This document shows positions 10,834 through 22,506 of a DNA stretch of 64,000 bases, piece after piece. The DNA lies in contig CDMY01000355.1 in assembly GCA_001179505.1 (NCBI GenBank), positions 1 to 64,000 of the forward strand, in the 5' to 3' direction. The first letter of the stretch is position 1; each line of letters opens with the position of its first letter. This DNA comes from Vitrella brassicaformis. Lineage: Eukaryota > Sar > Vitrellaceae. A program made the translations under genes and the position numbers. The notes under the pieces were generated by a model, which worked only from the letters and a program-made list of their open reading frames with translations, did not search any database and had not been told where the DNA came from.

Positions 10834-12925
10834 ATGACGTCGACGAGCACCCCAGCGGCCGCCCCGAAGCCGCGCTCCATCTTGCACAAGACACGCAAGT
10901 GCCGGTTCTTCGAAATCGGCAAGTGCTTCTGGGTGAGACGGACACACAGACAGCCGGGGCGGGAGAGCTGCTGATGGGCAGTGAGACAGATGAGCAGCAA
11001 AGTCGCGTCGGTTTTGTGTGTGTGAGGGAGTCGGCCCGTCTCGTCTCGCTCATTTTGATTGCGCTCTCTGTCTGTCTGTCTGTCTGTCTGTCTGTGTTTG
11101 TGTGGTGTGTGTCCGACAGGGTGATGGGTGCCGTTTTGCGCATGGCGAGGATGACGTCCGCCAGAAGCCTGACCTCAAGTACACCAAGATGTGCCAGCAG
11201 TTCATGTGAGTCACTGAGCCGAGAGACCTCCACAAACCAACCGAGAGAGACACACACGACAGACACCAATCGACAAAAGACGTTGCTGCTGTGTTTTTTG
11301 TGTTGTGCAGCCGTGGTGAGTGCACCAACCTCGACTGCATCTTTGCACACAGGTACCACACACACACACACACATACACACACACATTGCCAGACAGGCA
11401 ATGGCGACACAGACCGACATGATGGTTGTTTGCCTGTCTGTCTGTGTGTCTGATTGTTTGCTTGCGCTGTTCGTTCAGTGACCAGGAGCTCCGCAGTCCC
11501 CCCGACCCTTCCCGCGTTATCAAGCGCGACCCGGCCGCCCTCACACAGACGACCGTCAGACGCAAGGGAGGACCGCCACGAGACAACAACAAGACGATCC
11601 TCACCCACACATCGACACCCACTTCGACGACTGTAGCACCCACACCCATCGCCCCATCCACCACCACCACCACCATCAAGACCACCCCCCTCCCGCCCTC
11701 ACTGGCCCCCCTCCCCCCACACACCACTGCAGGCGCCGCGTCGTCCAACGCGTCAACCCCCGGCCGCTCATCGCACGCTGAGGAAATGTCGCCGTCGCGC
11801 TCCGTGCCGGCCGGCGACAGCTGTCTGGTGGGCTACATCCGCGTGAGCAGCAGCAGTGAGGGCGGCAGCAGCGACAAGGGCAGCGACTACGAGAGCGCCA
11901 GTGTGTCGCCTGTGTCCAAGGGCGGTGCTGGTCGTGAGCCTGAGGAGATGGGTGGGCACTGGCTGAGGGACGGCGCCACGCAGACGGACGAGAGTGTGGT
12001 GGGCACGCACCCCCACGGCAAGCAGGGCGGCAAGAAGGCCCTGCGCGTGGCCGTGGACGCCATCGACACCTCGCCCAAGGGGTCAGTCACTCAGTCAGTC
12101 AGTCAGGCACACACAAAGCGAACCACATGTACGTCCATCTGTCTGTCTGTCCATTCAACGAACGATCTGTGTGTGTCTTTGTTTCTCTTGATTCGATGCG
12201 ATGCGATCAACAGGCCGTTGACAGAGTCGCCCCGCTACGACGGGCAGCACGGCCACACCCCGTCCACCGTGACCGACCCCACCTTCTCCACCTCATGCCA
12301 CTCGTCCCCCGCACACTCCACCATCTCGCCATCGGCAGCCATGCGCCAAGCCATCGGGGCGCCTGGTACCCCTCCACCCCCGCCCCCTCCCCCACCGCCC
12401 CCTCCGCCCCCCGTTGCTGCCTTCCCGGCCACTGCGTACGCCAAGACCCCCACGGCGGACCCTCGCGGACTGATGGGGCCTGCACCGACCCCTCCACCCG
12501 CTGCTGGTGGTGGCGGTGTGGAGACGGCTGGCGCGTCGCCGCCCAAGCAGTACGCCCACCCTGCTGCTGCCGTGCCCGTCATGCCACACGTGCCGGCGGC
12601 GTACCACGAGGCCATGTACCGCGCCACGGCAACCGCTGCTGCAGGGGTGGGGGTGGCAGTGGGGGTGCGGCCTCCGACTCAGACTCACACACACGCTGTG
12701 TATGGCGGGTACCAGCAGCCACACCCACACCCACAGCCCCACCCCCAGCCCCAGCCCCAGCAGGTCACGGCCTGGCCCCCCACGGCGGCACTGCGCGTGC
12801 AGGGGTACGGTGATGCGGCGGCGGTGATGGCGTGGGCGCCCCACGGCCTGCCCTACTACGCCGCCCCGCACCCCGAACACACACTGGTGCCCGTCTACCC
12901 CGCCAACGAGGCCTACACCGAATAA
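10834..12925 (+). CDS. CCCH-type zinc-finger protein with long low-complexity tail
   Basis: Predicted RNA-binding protein of 513 residues. Exons are 10834-10932, 11120-11205, 11311-11352, 11479-12081 and 12214-12925; the phases join cleanly. The first finger, CRFFEIGKCFWGDGCRFAH, is C-x7-C-x5-C-x3-H and is split by intron 1. The second, CQQFIRGECTNLDCIFAH, is C-x7-C-x4-C-x3-H and is split by intron 2. Both lie within the first 80 residues. The rest is disordered: Ser/Thr/Pro-rich, a run of about 15 prolines near 12370, and a His-Pro/Gln-Pro repeat near 12720. Tandem CCCH pairs usually bind single-stranded RNA and govern mRNA decay or translation; which target applies here is unknown. The start is the first in-frame ATG, 18 codons before the first Cys. 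Confidence 0.85.
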
Positions 12926-14075
12926 GGGAGGGGAACACAGTGATGCGATCGATCAATGAATGAATGGTGTGTGATGGGTGGATGGATGGATGGATGGATC
13001 GTCGCAAGCGGCGATGGTCCCTCCCGTGTCTGTCGTGTCTGTCGTGTCTGTGTGTTGTGTCTGCTGTGCCGTGAGTGCTGTGTCTGTGTTGTGCCTGACT
13101 GGCTCGACATGGGCCACGCCAATGTCGTCGTGTCATGGTGTGGTGTGGTGAGAGACGGTCCGGTCCCTGTGGGTGGAGTCTTGTCAATCAATCGCCGGCT
13201 GGCCGGTCTCCGCTGTGTCTAAGGCGCGTGATAGACAGACAGGCAAGGCGGGATGGATGAGCGAAGTGAGAGACCATGTGTGTGTGTGTGTGTGTGTGTC
13301 TGCGGACGGATGGAGGGATGAGAGCTACTTGCTGTCTGTCTGCCTGTCTTTATCTGTCTGTCTATGGTGTTTTCACTATCTGTCTGTCGGTGTGTCTGGT
13401 TTTTACAATGGCCGAGTTGGCGTGCGGGTGGGTGGGATGATCGCATTGATATGCGGTGTTGCCCGCAGGGAGGGAGGGAGATTTCCCTTGATGCCCATGA
13501 CCCTGAGTGAATGAGTGAATGAGTGCTGCAGTCACAATGCGGCACAGCACACGACCGACACCCTATCGCATCGCACCGCATCTATCCATCCATCCATCCA
13601 CTCGGGCCCGAGTTTTCTTTGCCCTGGTATGTCGAGTGTTTCGAGTGTGTGAGAGTGGATGTCGGTCGGACTTCCGCCCGCCCTTTGTAAGGACTGGCTG
13701 CCTGGGTGGGGTGGGGTGTGGTGTGGTGTGAGCGCGCTGACTGACTGAATGACTTCCTTGTGTTGCTGCTGTCCATTTTGTAATTATATTGTGTGTATGT
13801 GTGTGTGTGTGTGTGTGTGTAACGACCCTTTTGTAATTGCTAACAACTAGACAAGCAAGCCCCACAGGCGATTGATTCCGCAACACACGGTGGACGCTGC
13901 TGCAACGCTTTGGCTGGTTGGTTGGTCTTTTGTGTATTGTGTCTTGTCGACGGACGGTGGTGCTACCTGGAGAGGGGGGGTGGGGGGTGGATCGCCATAT
14001 GGTCTTTTGTAATACAATCGCTAATCGCACCGCTGGCTGACGCGCTGGGGGGGAGAGATGACGCATTGATGTGAC

Positions 14076-14112
<37 letters not shown>

Positions 14113-17100
14113 GAGAGAGAGAGAAAGAGAGAGTGAGAGAGATTGATCGCATGGGAGGGGTGGGGGCATGGTTACGTAGCGAGGCCAAAGAAAAGGTAAC
14201 TAAAATCTTGCCTGGCTTTTTTTGATCAAGGACCACGTCTCTCATGACGATACGATCGATGCTGACATCCAGACAGACAGACAGACATTGGATGAGTGAC
14301 TACTCTCTCTCTCCGGCGAACCATGGATGGGTGTGCCGTACCGATGCGTCCATGTGTGTGTGTCTTCATGTCATGTGTACGTCTTCGTGGCTCTGCATGT
14401 CATGTTTCTTCTTGCGTGTCTACTACCTACCTCCTTCCATCACTCCCCCTGGACCGATTCCGAAGATTGATTGATTGGTTGAGTGAGGAGTGAGTCCGGT
14501 GCCTGCCAGCCGTCCGTGTGTGTGTGCATGTGTGTGCGTGTGCGTGTGTGTGTGGCTGGTCGATCGACCGACGGCCGACCTATGGATGGATGGAAGGAAC
14601 AAAGAAAAGCGGCCACCCCAAAGGAGGACTGTCCAATGGCGGACATCCAGGGAAGCTGCGGCAAGACAGACAGACAACAGGAGATGAATGGATGGGTGAA
14701 TGAATGGATGGGTGAATGGGATGGATGGATGGATGAGTCGACGCGGTCGGTACACATGCATACGTGCTTGCACAGCGTGGAGAGATAGGCGAATGGAACC
14801 ACTCACTCACTGACTGACTACCTACTTACTGGCTGGCTGGCTGGCTCTTGACCAACCAACCGACCGACTGACTGACTGACTGACTCCATGCCGAGGCTAG
14901 CTGCCCCTATTGATCCATCCATCCATCCACTCACCCTGTGTAAGCCATGCCGTGTGTTGTGCACATGTGTGCATGGGCAGATTTTGCGTGCTGAGAGACA
15001 GACAGACAGACGGACCAACCGACCAACCGACGGACGGAATTCGCCGCATCCATCCAGCCATCCACTCATTCGTGCTATTCTCATGACTCATTGACTGACT
15101 GACTGACTTCCCGACAGCCAGATTGATTGATTGATTGATCGAGGGTGCCGGGGTAGCTAGCTAACGTGCGGGCGTTGTTCCCACCCCTCCTTCCCTCTCA
15201 CTCTCAGGTGAGAGGGACGTCTTTAAACGAACAAATCAAAGGAAGGCCTCACTTGTTGGCCCACTGACAGACAACTGGCTGGTGTGTGTGCGTGTCCATG
15301 TGTGTGTGCGTGTGGGTGTGCGTGAGCATCTGTGTTCGTGTCTTTGTGCTGTGTAGCGTCGTGCCGTGTCGTGTTGTGCGGCCCTTTGTGGCCAGTCAGT
15401 CCATTGCCGTGTATGTCAGCCGTGCCATGCCATGCGATGCCATCGTCCATCCACGATGACCTTTCTTCTCCCTTCTCCCGCCTGACTGCCTGCCTCCCCG
15501 CCTGTCTGCCAGCTATCTGTTTCTCAAAGGGAGGGCACTTGGGGACGGCGGGTGGGGGGCCGGGTGGTGTAGGTGGTGCAGAGGGGGGGGGGAGTGGGAG
15601 GTCGACGGGCTCGGCGAACCGGACTAAAATGCTTGCTTACATCTCTCGGGCCTGGCGCCTGCTGCCTTGCTGAGCTTCATTCATTGGCGGCTGGCTCCTT
15701 CCTTCCTCTAGATCTACACGGCTGGCTGGCGACGGATGGGTGTATGGGTCTGTCTATCTCTATGGCGGGGCTGGGGCTGCGACGTCCATGTATCATGCGT
15801 GGCGTGCGTTACTTACCATCATGCTTCTCATCCATTCTTTCTCGAGAAAGCGGACTCTTGGTGTCTTGACTGGATCGGTGTCTTGATTGGTGTGGTGTCC
15901 TTCCTGTATTGCTCCTCGCTCACGTACTGTGTCACTCACTCACTCACTGACCGACTGACTGACTGGTGGCTATTTCTCATAATAAATACCTTCCATCCAT
16001 TCATGATTCGATCTTTGTCTCGATCTCAATCGATCGTCGTCGACTTGTGGACCGACCGAAGCGATCGACCTCTCGGGTATGCTGTACATAATCCACATGT
16101 ATGCGTATGACTTACATACGGACTTACATATGATATGTACACACCCATGTCATGCATGTCCTGCCTGGCTTGCCTGCCTTGCCTTGCCTGCTTTGCTGCA
16201 TACGTCTGTCGTCTCTCCGGGGCCGCATTCTATAGGTCCTCAAAGGCCCACACAAACACGGGCGGGGGAGCAGACACACTAACTTACTTCACCTCATGTC
16301 ACCTACCTGTCCTGACCTCACTCCCTCTTAGACTAACTCCTGTCTGTCTGTCTAGCTGCTCCTCACTCACCTGCACACTTGCACACTTGCATACTCACTC
16401 ACTGCCTCTCTCTCTTGTCGTTCTTCTTGTATGTCTGATCGAATAGCATGCACACTTTGTCTCTTCCACTGGCTGGCTGATGTCTGGATGTCTGGCTGTC
16501 TTGACGACACGAGCGACCCAAGGGCGCAATGGGCCGGCCTGGCCTGGCGGGCAGTGAATTGCGAGAGGTGGCGTCCCGTCGTCTACCTCATTTTTGGATG
16601 TACACGGTCAATGGACGGAAGTCTGGCGCAAAGAAGAAATCTCTCGCCGGCCTGCCTGCCTGACTGCCTGCCTGCCTGCCTGGTCGTCGTCGTATGATCC
16701 CACTCTCTCTCCTGCATGCTTGTCGAAGTGTCCTTCCGTCTGTCCGTCCGTCCGTCTGTCTGTCTGTGTCTTCTGTGGTGTGTGTCTGCGTGCGTGCGTG
16801 TCTCTCTTCTCGACACCAACCAAGTCTGTCTGTCTGTGTATGACACCAATCGATCGTCACAGCTGGTGAACACGGCGGGTATTTTTGACTCGTTAGTCCA
16901 CTACTTGTATATGCTCATACGCCTGATCGATGCGATCGATGCATACGTGACTTGTACTTGCCAGCCAGTCGATGCTATGCCTGCCTGCATGCTTGCCTGC
17001 TTGCTTGCTAGATTCTCTCTCCTCTCCACCACACCACCGCGCCACCGCGGAGCTCCTTACTACTTGCTGCTGTGATGGATGGATGGATGGATCGATGAAA

Positions 17101-20100
17101 TCTTGCTACCTAGGGAGTTAGGGCAATTCTAAAGAAACACAACCTTGCTTGCGCTCTTTTTGGTCACTCACTCAGTCACTCGCTATGCGTCCGTCAGCCA
17201 ACTACACACACACCAGATGGAGGCTGGTGGTGCGGTGTGTTGTGTTGTGTTGTGAGGGCACGGAGAGCTGGCTGCCGGGGCCTGATCTGGTCTGGTCTGC
17301 TCTGATCCCCGTTCCATCGTCCCTTCCTCCTTCCCTCTCTCTCTCTTGCGTGGCGTTTTTGCTGCGGTGCGGCTGGCTTGATGGACGGATGTGTGGATGG
17401 ATCCCTTGGTGAGGGGTGGAGATGCTTTGAATGACGGAGACAGACAGTCCTGCTGTGTGTGGCGAGTGAGTGATGCCTGCCTGCGTGTCTGCCTACCTAC
17501 CTGCTTGTCTGTCTCGGTGTTCTCAGCTGTGAGTGAAGTCGTGGGGGCGAAAGGGTCTGCGTAGGGGAGGGAGGGGGGGGAGGGGGAATTAATGGCATAC
17601 TGGCTGGCTGAGTGACGTCGTGTAGCCAACGGGGAGGGGTGGTGGGTCGATGGATGGATGGATGGTGGGAAAAGCGGATGGAAGAGAAGGCAATGGAGTT
17701 CATGTCATCGACCCACCTACTCTGCTCTGCCTGTCTGCCTGGCTGTGTGGCTGGCTGGCTGGCTGCATTGGTTGGTCGGTCGGTTGAGTGTTCACCTCAC
17801 TTGATGGCCGTCTGTGGCACAACTAACTACCATGATGCATATCATAGCTAGCCCTGCTGACTGAACAGAGGGGAGAGGGAGGGCCAGGCAGGGGGACGTA
17901 ACAACAGCAACACTGACTGCGCCCTCACTGCTGCCTCAGTCATGCTGCATGTGTGTGTGTGTGTGTGTGATTGTTTCTTTTGTACCCTCTTTTTACAATA
18001 ACCAGCCATCCACAATCCTCTAGCCTGGCCTGGCCTGACCCGACCGACCCACATGCCGTCCGCTGCGAGCGACACGAGTGAGTGGTTTTGCGTGCTTTCA
18101 TCAGTCCGTCAGACAGCCAGTCAGTGAAGCTAACTAACTCCTCTCGTCCCTGTCACCATCCACCCACTCATCCGGCCATTTATTCTCTCATCCAGCCTTT
18201 TACGCTATCCATTCCATTCAACCATCTCCAGCTGCCCAACTGCCTGTAGACGTGCGTCGTTTGTTAAGTGAATGACGTGACGTGTGTGAGGTGGCGGGTG
18301 CACCCACGGCTGCGCGGCAACAAGCTAGGCTGTTTTTCCATATATACCAGGTGGTGCTGGTGGGCGGGGCGGGGCGGGATGGAGGGGGAGTGTTGCGGAG
18401 CAGTCAGGCAGGCGGGCGGGCCAGCATGGGTGGTCTGAATCATGGCTTGTGTGTGTGTGTGTCCTTTGCTGTTTTATGGCGTCTTGGTTGGTTGGTGGCT
18501 GATTGGGGAAGGTAGTCGATGTGCTGCTGCGGCTGGTGCGGTGTGGGTGCTGAAGGAATGGATGGATGGATGGACCGGTGTCACACGTAAATGCGTCCAC
18601 ACGCGAACTGACCATGCTGTGTCCATGCGATGCCACGCCATGCATGCCATGCGTGAGAGCTGCGATCGATGCGAATTCGTCTCAAGGCGAGTAATGCTGC
18701 TACAAACCCATCCACCCACCCATCCATCCATCCACCCACATAAATGCGCCCACCCCGCTGCCATAGCCGGCCCATCTACACATACCTCCCTGAGATGCAT
18801 TGATGGTGGTGCTGCTGCTGCCTTTGGCCTAACTAAGCTGCTTTCTCCTTGCCTGCCTACCTGCTTCCTGATTTTACTTACATCGTCTGTCTGTCTGTCT
18901 GTCTGTGTCTCCGGTCATGCTCTGCATGGAATTTTGTTTTTTCAGGCATCCCATCCATCCATCCATCCATCGTCCGTCCAGACAGACAGACATACTTGCT
19001 CACCTCACACAGCCAGCTCAGCTCAGGACATGCTGCATGCCGTCACGACATATCAATACGGACGGAACAAGAGCCCGTACGTCGCCGACTCATCCATCCA
19101 TCCATCCATCCTTCCGTGTACTTCCCCCGGTCGGTATGTGAAGGCAAGGCAAGGATGTAAGTAATTAAGTTGCCAGCTAGCGAGGAAGTGAGATCGACCG
19201 GACGGACGATGTGGGTGGCGGTACGTTGAAGCAAGGCAATGCACACACACAGCTGACACGTCAGCACGAAGCAAGGGAGGGGCGGAATTCGGGTCGATCC
19301 ATCTCTGCAGGGCTGCGGTTTGTGGTGGAGTATTCCGTGTGGTGTGGTTTGGTGTGGTGTGGTGCGAGGGAGTTTCGGCGATAAGTGAATGGATGGATGG
19401 ATGGATCGATTAAGTGAGTGAGTGAGTGGTCTTCACTCACCCACCACCCACCATCCACCATGCTTGATTTGATTGCTTCATGCTGCCTGTCTGCCACGTT
19501 AGTCGGTGGCTCCCTCCCTGGCTGGTCAGCAAAACAGCCGTTGGTTCGTTTTTTCACACAACACCTACCTCTACCTCTACCTCTCTCACGTAGATTCTCT
19601 CTCTCTGGTTACCTGTTATGCTCATAGGTCCTACATAGTTTTCCTCCCCTTCTGCTGCAGTGTGCGTCTCACCGTGCCGTGCCCTTCAATCCTCTCACTC
19701 TCACTCTCTCTGTATTGTATGTGTGTGAACCCATCCATCTTATGCCTGCCTGCCTGCCTGCCTGTTCCCGCCATCCTTCTCTCTCTCTCTCTCTCTCTCT
19801 CTCGCCGCTATCCATGCATCTTTCCATCGTCGCTCTTATTCCGTGCCGTGCCGTGCCGTACATGCCTGCCTGCCTGCCGTGGTGTGCCGGGATGTGGGTG
19901 AATGGGACAACTTTTTGTTGTGGGTGGTGAGAGCAGCTGCCGACAAAGCTCCTTTGGTGGCGTCTCCTGAATGATTTGATTGATGCGATCCATGCGATGG
20001 GATGGACGGATGGATGCGCACGTGCGGACGGCCATGCGGTCATGTCTGTCTGTCTCGCTAACTTCCTACCTGTTCACACGCATGCACACATCGATATGTA

Positions 20101-20835
20101 TCCATCCCCCTACGTATCCCTCACCCACCCAATATCAGCACACACACACACTGATCGACTCGACTGGTCTACACACTACACACACCTGTCGCCTGCGTAT
20201 GGGGGGAGAGAGGGGGAGGGGGGGGAGGGATCACACTCATGGTAGGCAGGCACACGTGGCAGCAGCAAGCCGACTGATCGGCCAGACAGCTATGTAGGTG
20301 CCAGCCATATTGTGGTAGTTTGATAAGGGGCCGGAGATTGATTGATGTGTCACCTTTCGTGTGTACCGATAAGAGATTCTGCTCAGCAGACAGAGAGGGA
20401 GGCCGATGACCACACACGTGTCCGTCGTCTCGGAATGTGCGTGTCTTTGCAAAGGTACTCTGCAAAGCCGCTCACATTGCGACTCGACACGCAGGGGTGG
20501 CCAAGCCCGGCAGGACGATCCGATCCGGCGGACAGATCTCGATGCGATGCATGCACACACAAGGACAGTGGTGTGGTATCGCGGGTAAGTGTGAATGCCG
20601 TACGTACCGTGGTTGCCACAGTGTATACACCGCAGTGAGTGCTTTTGGTTGTACGTTGACTCATTTTTCGTCCCATGTATCCTTTCAATGCGCCCACAAC
20701 ACACACAGTGCAACTCGGGTCTGAAATCCTGGCCAGATCATGCCAGCTAGCCGTTGAGTCTTTCGTGCAAGCTTCATCGACTACTTTCTTCACTCTCTCC
20801 CCCAGTCGACGACTCTGTCTCATCTTCGAATCACG
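12926..20835. other. 7.9-kb gene-poor, tetranucleotide-repeat-rich spacer
   Basis: No open frame on either strand shows recognisable domains, consistent codon use or a believable splice chain. The sequence is dominated by degenerate short repeats: (GGAT)n/(ATCC)n, (CTGT)n/(ACAG)n, (TGAC)n, (CTGC)n and (GT)n, for example at 12970-13010, 14866-14885, 16640-16680, 17745-17765 and 18950-18972. The motif TTTTGTAAT recurs at about 13777, 13829 and 14003. Non-coding transcripts cannot be excluded from sequence alone. Confidence 0.6.
14074..14142. repeat. (GA)n microsatellite
   Basis: Sixty-nine bases of almost pure GA dinucleotide with a few A and T interruptions. Confidence 0.95.
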
Positions 20836-21529
20836 ATGATGAAGGTCCTGCATCTTGGCGCCCTCCTGCTGGCCGCTGCTGTGTGCGCTGACTCCACCTC
20901 GTCCGCCACGAACGATCCAGCTGCTGCCGCCGCTGCCACTAATGCGACGGTAGGGAGGAAGGTCCAGCACGCCTTCGTCGACTGCCTGACTCATCGCCCA
21001 CTGCTACTGTGTGTTCTTCAGGCGCTTCGCGGATCTGTGAATGTGTCGACGGAGGTCATTGACACGGACGGTGAATAACGACCTTGCAGTGCTTGCAGTG
21101 CAGGAGTGCACTCATTCATTCTGTCTGTCTGTCTGTCTGTCTGCAGCTGCCGAAGGCGATGCTGGAGCTGCAGAAGCTCGTGAGCTGCAGGGCCAGGCAT
21201 GCAGCGTCAGCTCGTGTCAGTGCGTGGGCGTGTGGAACGAGAACGGCCACGGTGGCGTGTGCGGTATGTACGAGCTGGGCTTCTTCCCCGAGACCCAGTC
21301 GCTGCCCTGGTGCTACGTGAGTCGCCAGTGCCCCTTCGCCCGTAACAGCGTGCTGATGCCCGCTTATGCGTGGCTGATCCCCTGCTGCGTCCCTTCTGGT
21401 GGCGGTGGTGGCGGCACCCCACCCATGGCTGCCGCACCCGTGGCCAGCCCCCCCGCTGGTGGCCCAGCTGTGGCTGCCGGCAGGCCAGCTCCCGCTGTTG
21501 GCAGCCCACCTAGCGGTGGCGGCTACTGA
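20836..21529 (+). CDS. secreted Cys-rich protein with RxL-type junction
   Basis: Exons 20836-20949, 21022-21070 and 21147-21529 join in phase to give 181 residues. Residues 1-18 (MMKVLHLGALLLAAAVCA) form a signal peptide. An Ala/Asp/Glu/Thr-rich, acidic segment of about 50 residues follows, then AEARELQGQACSVSSCQC, where an R-x-L motif separates the acidic part from a Cys-rich domain. That domain has eight Cys (C-x4-C-x-C, then C, LPWCYVSRQC, and a terminal CC). The last 45 residues are Gly/Pro/Ala-rich. I recognise no named family; the PWCY-x4-C arrangement recalls kringle or FnII-like extracellular modules but is too short to assign. It is the upstream neighbour of a second secreted gene with a similar leader and the same propeptide-RxL-Cys layout. 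Confidence 0.75.
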
Positions 21530-22506
21530 CGAGGTAGGTGGGCTGGGCGGGGGTGAGTGGTGTGAAGGGCATTCTGGATGGATGGGTGTGATCACTGTTG
21601 TGTGTGTGTGTGTGTGTTTGCCTTAGTGCGTCGGTATTTTCGTGTGAGCATCTGGTCCGGTGTGTGTGTGTGTGTGTGCAAGGGGCTAGGTGAGTGTGCG
21701 AGGGGCTGGGTTTTGATTGACTGTCCGGCTGCCAACACTCCAGCTGATCTGATTTGATACGTACGACCGGTGCCCACGTACAACACGTTACTTGTGGGTC
21801 GTTTCGGTTGTGTTTGTACTGCGTGTGGTGTGGGGTGGTGTGGTGTGGGGTGTGTGCCGTGTGCACACAGGCAAGGGAAGGGCTGCCACGTGTCTTTGTG
21901 TGGCGGGTAGTAGCAGTAGTCTACTAGGTGATTTATAATTTGAGCGGCATCTTGGTTGGTTGATGCACGGATAAGTGTGCATACAACAGAGAGGAGGGAG
22001 GGCAGTCTGTCTGGTCTCATGGATGGATACACGGTGTCTTTGCGTGTATGTATGCTCTCAATATCAACACACTTTTACATGAGAGCATAAGAAGTACGAG
22101 AACCGGTCAGCAGCAGTCGAGCAGTACAAGTGACCGCACGGACCGACCTGGACCACGACCGACGGACAAAACACACGCAACCAACGAGTTCCACACACAT
22201 AGTTCCACCCCACACACGAACGCCTTCATCGCCATCCTTGTCGCGTTTGCTCTCAGTGCGCCGACCACACACTACAGTGCAAACCGGCGCCCCATGGACG
22301 CTTCCTTGGCCGCCATCGCGATTCTCGCCAGATCGGGAATTCGGGTGCGAGCTTAAACGGATCTTTCAGCGAGCTCGAACGGATCCACAAATCTGCCTTG
22401 CATCTCCCTCTTATCTGTTCCTTCCAGCCCCTGTCAGCGTGCATACGAACCGATTTCATCGCAGATCTATCATTCCTGGAATCCCACCAGACCAGCCAGC
22501 ACCGTG
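21530..22506. other. intergenic stretch between two secreted-protein genes
   Basis: Contains (TG)n runs at 21598-21617 and 21660-21678 and GTGGGGTGTGGT-type repeats near 21830. No open frame of interest. It should include the promoter of the downstream gene. The last 100 bases are rich in CCAGCC and pyrimidines, as is usual for leaders in this window. Confidence 0.4.

Noticed and set aside
10757-11608. Minus-strand open frame overlapping the CCCH gene
   Set aside because: The CCCH fingers and clean splice phases on the plus strand explain this stretch. The antisense frame contains repeat-coded CVCVCV runs.
18442-19164. Plus-strand open frame of 240 codons in the gene desert
   Set aside because: It is composed of translated GGAT and CTGT repeats (HPSIHPS, LSVCVS) with no domain and several frame-equal alternatives.
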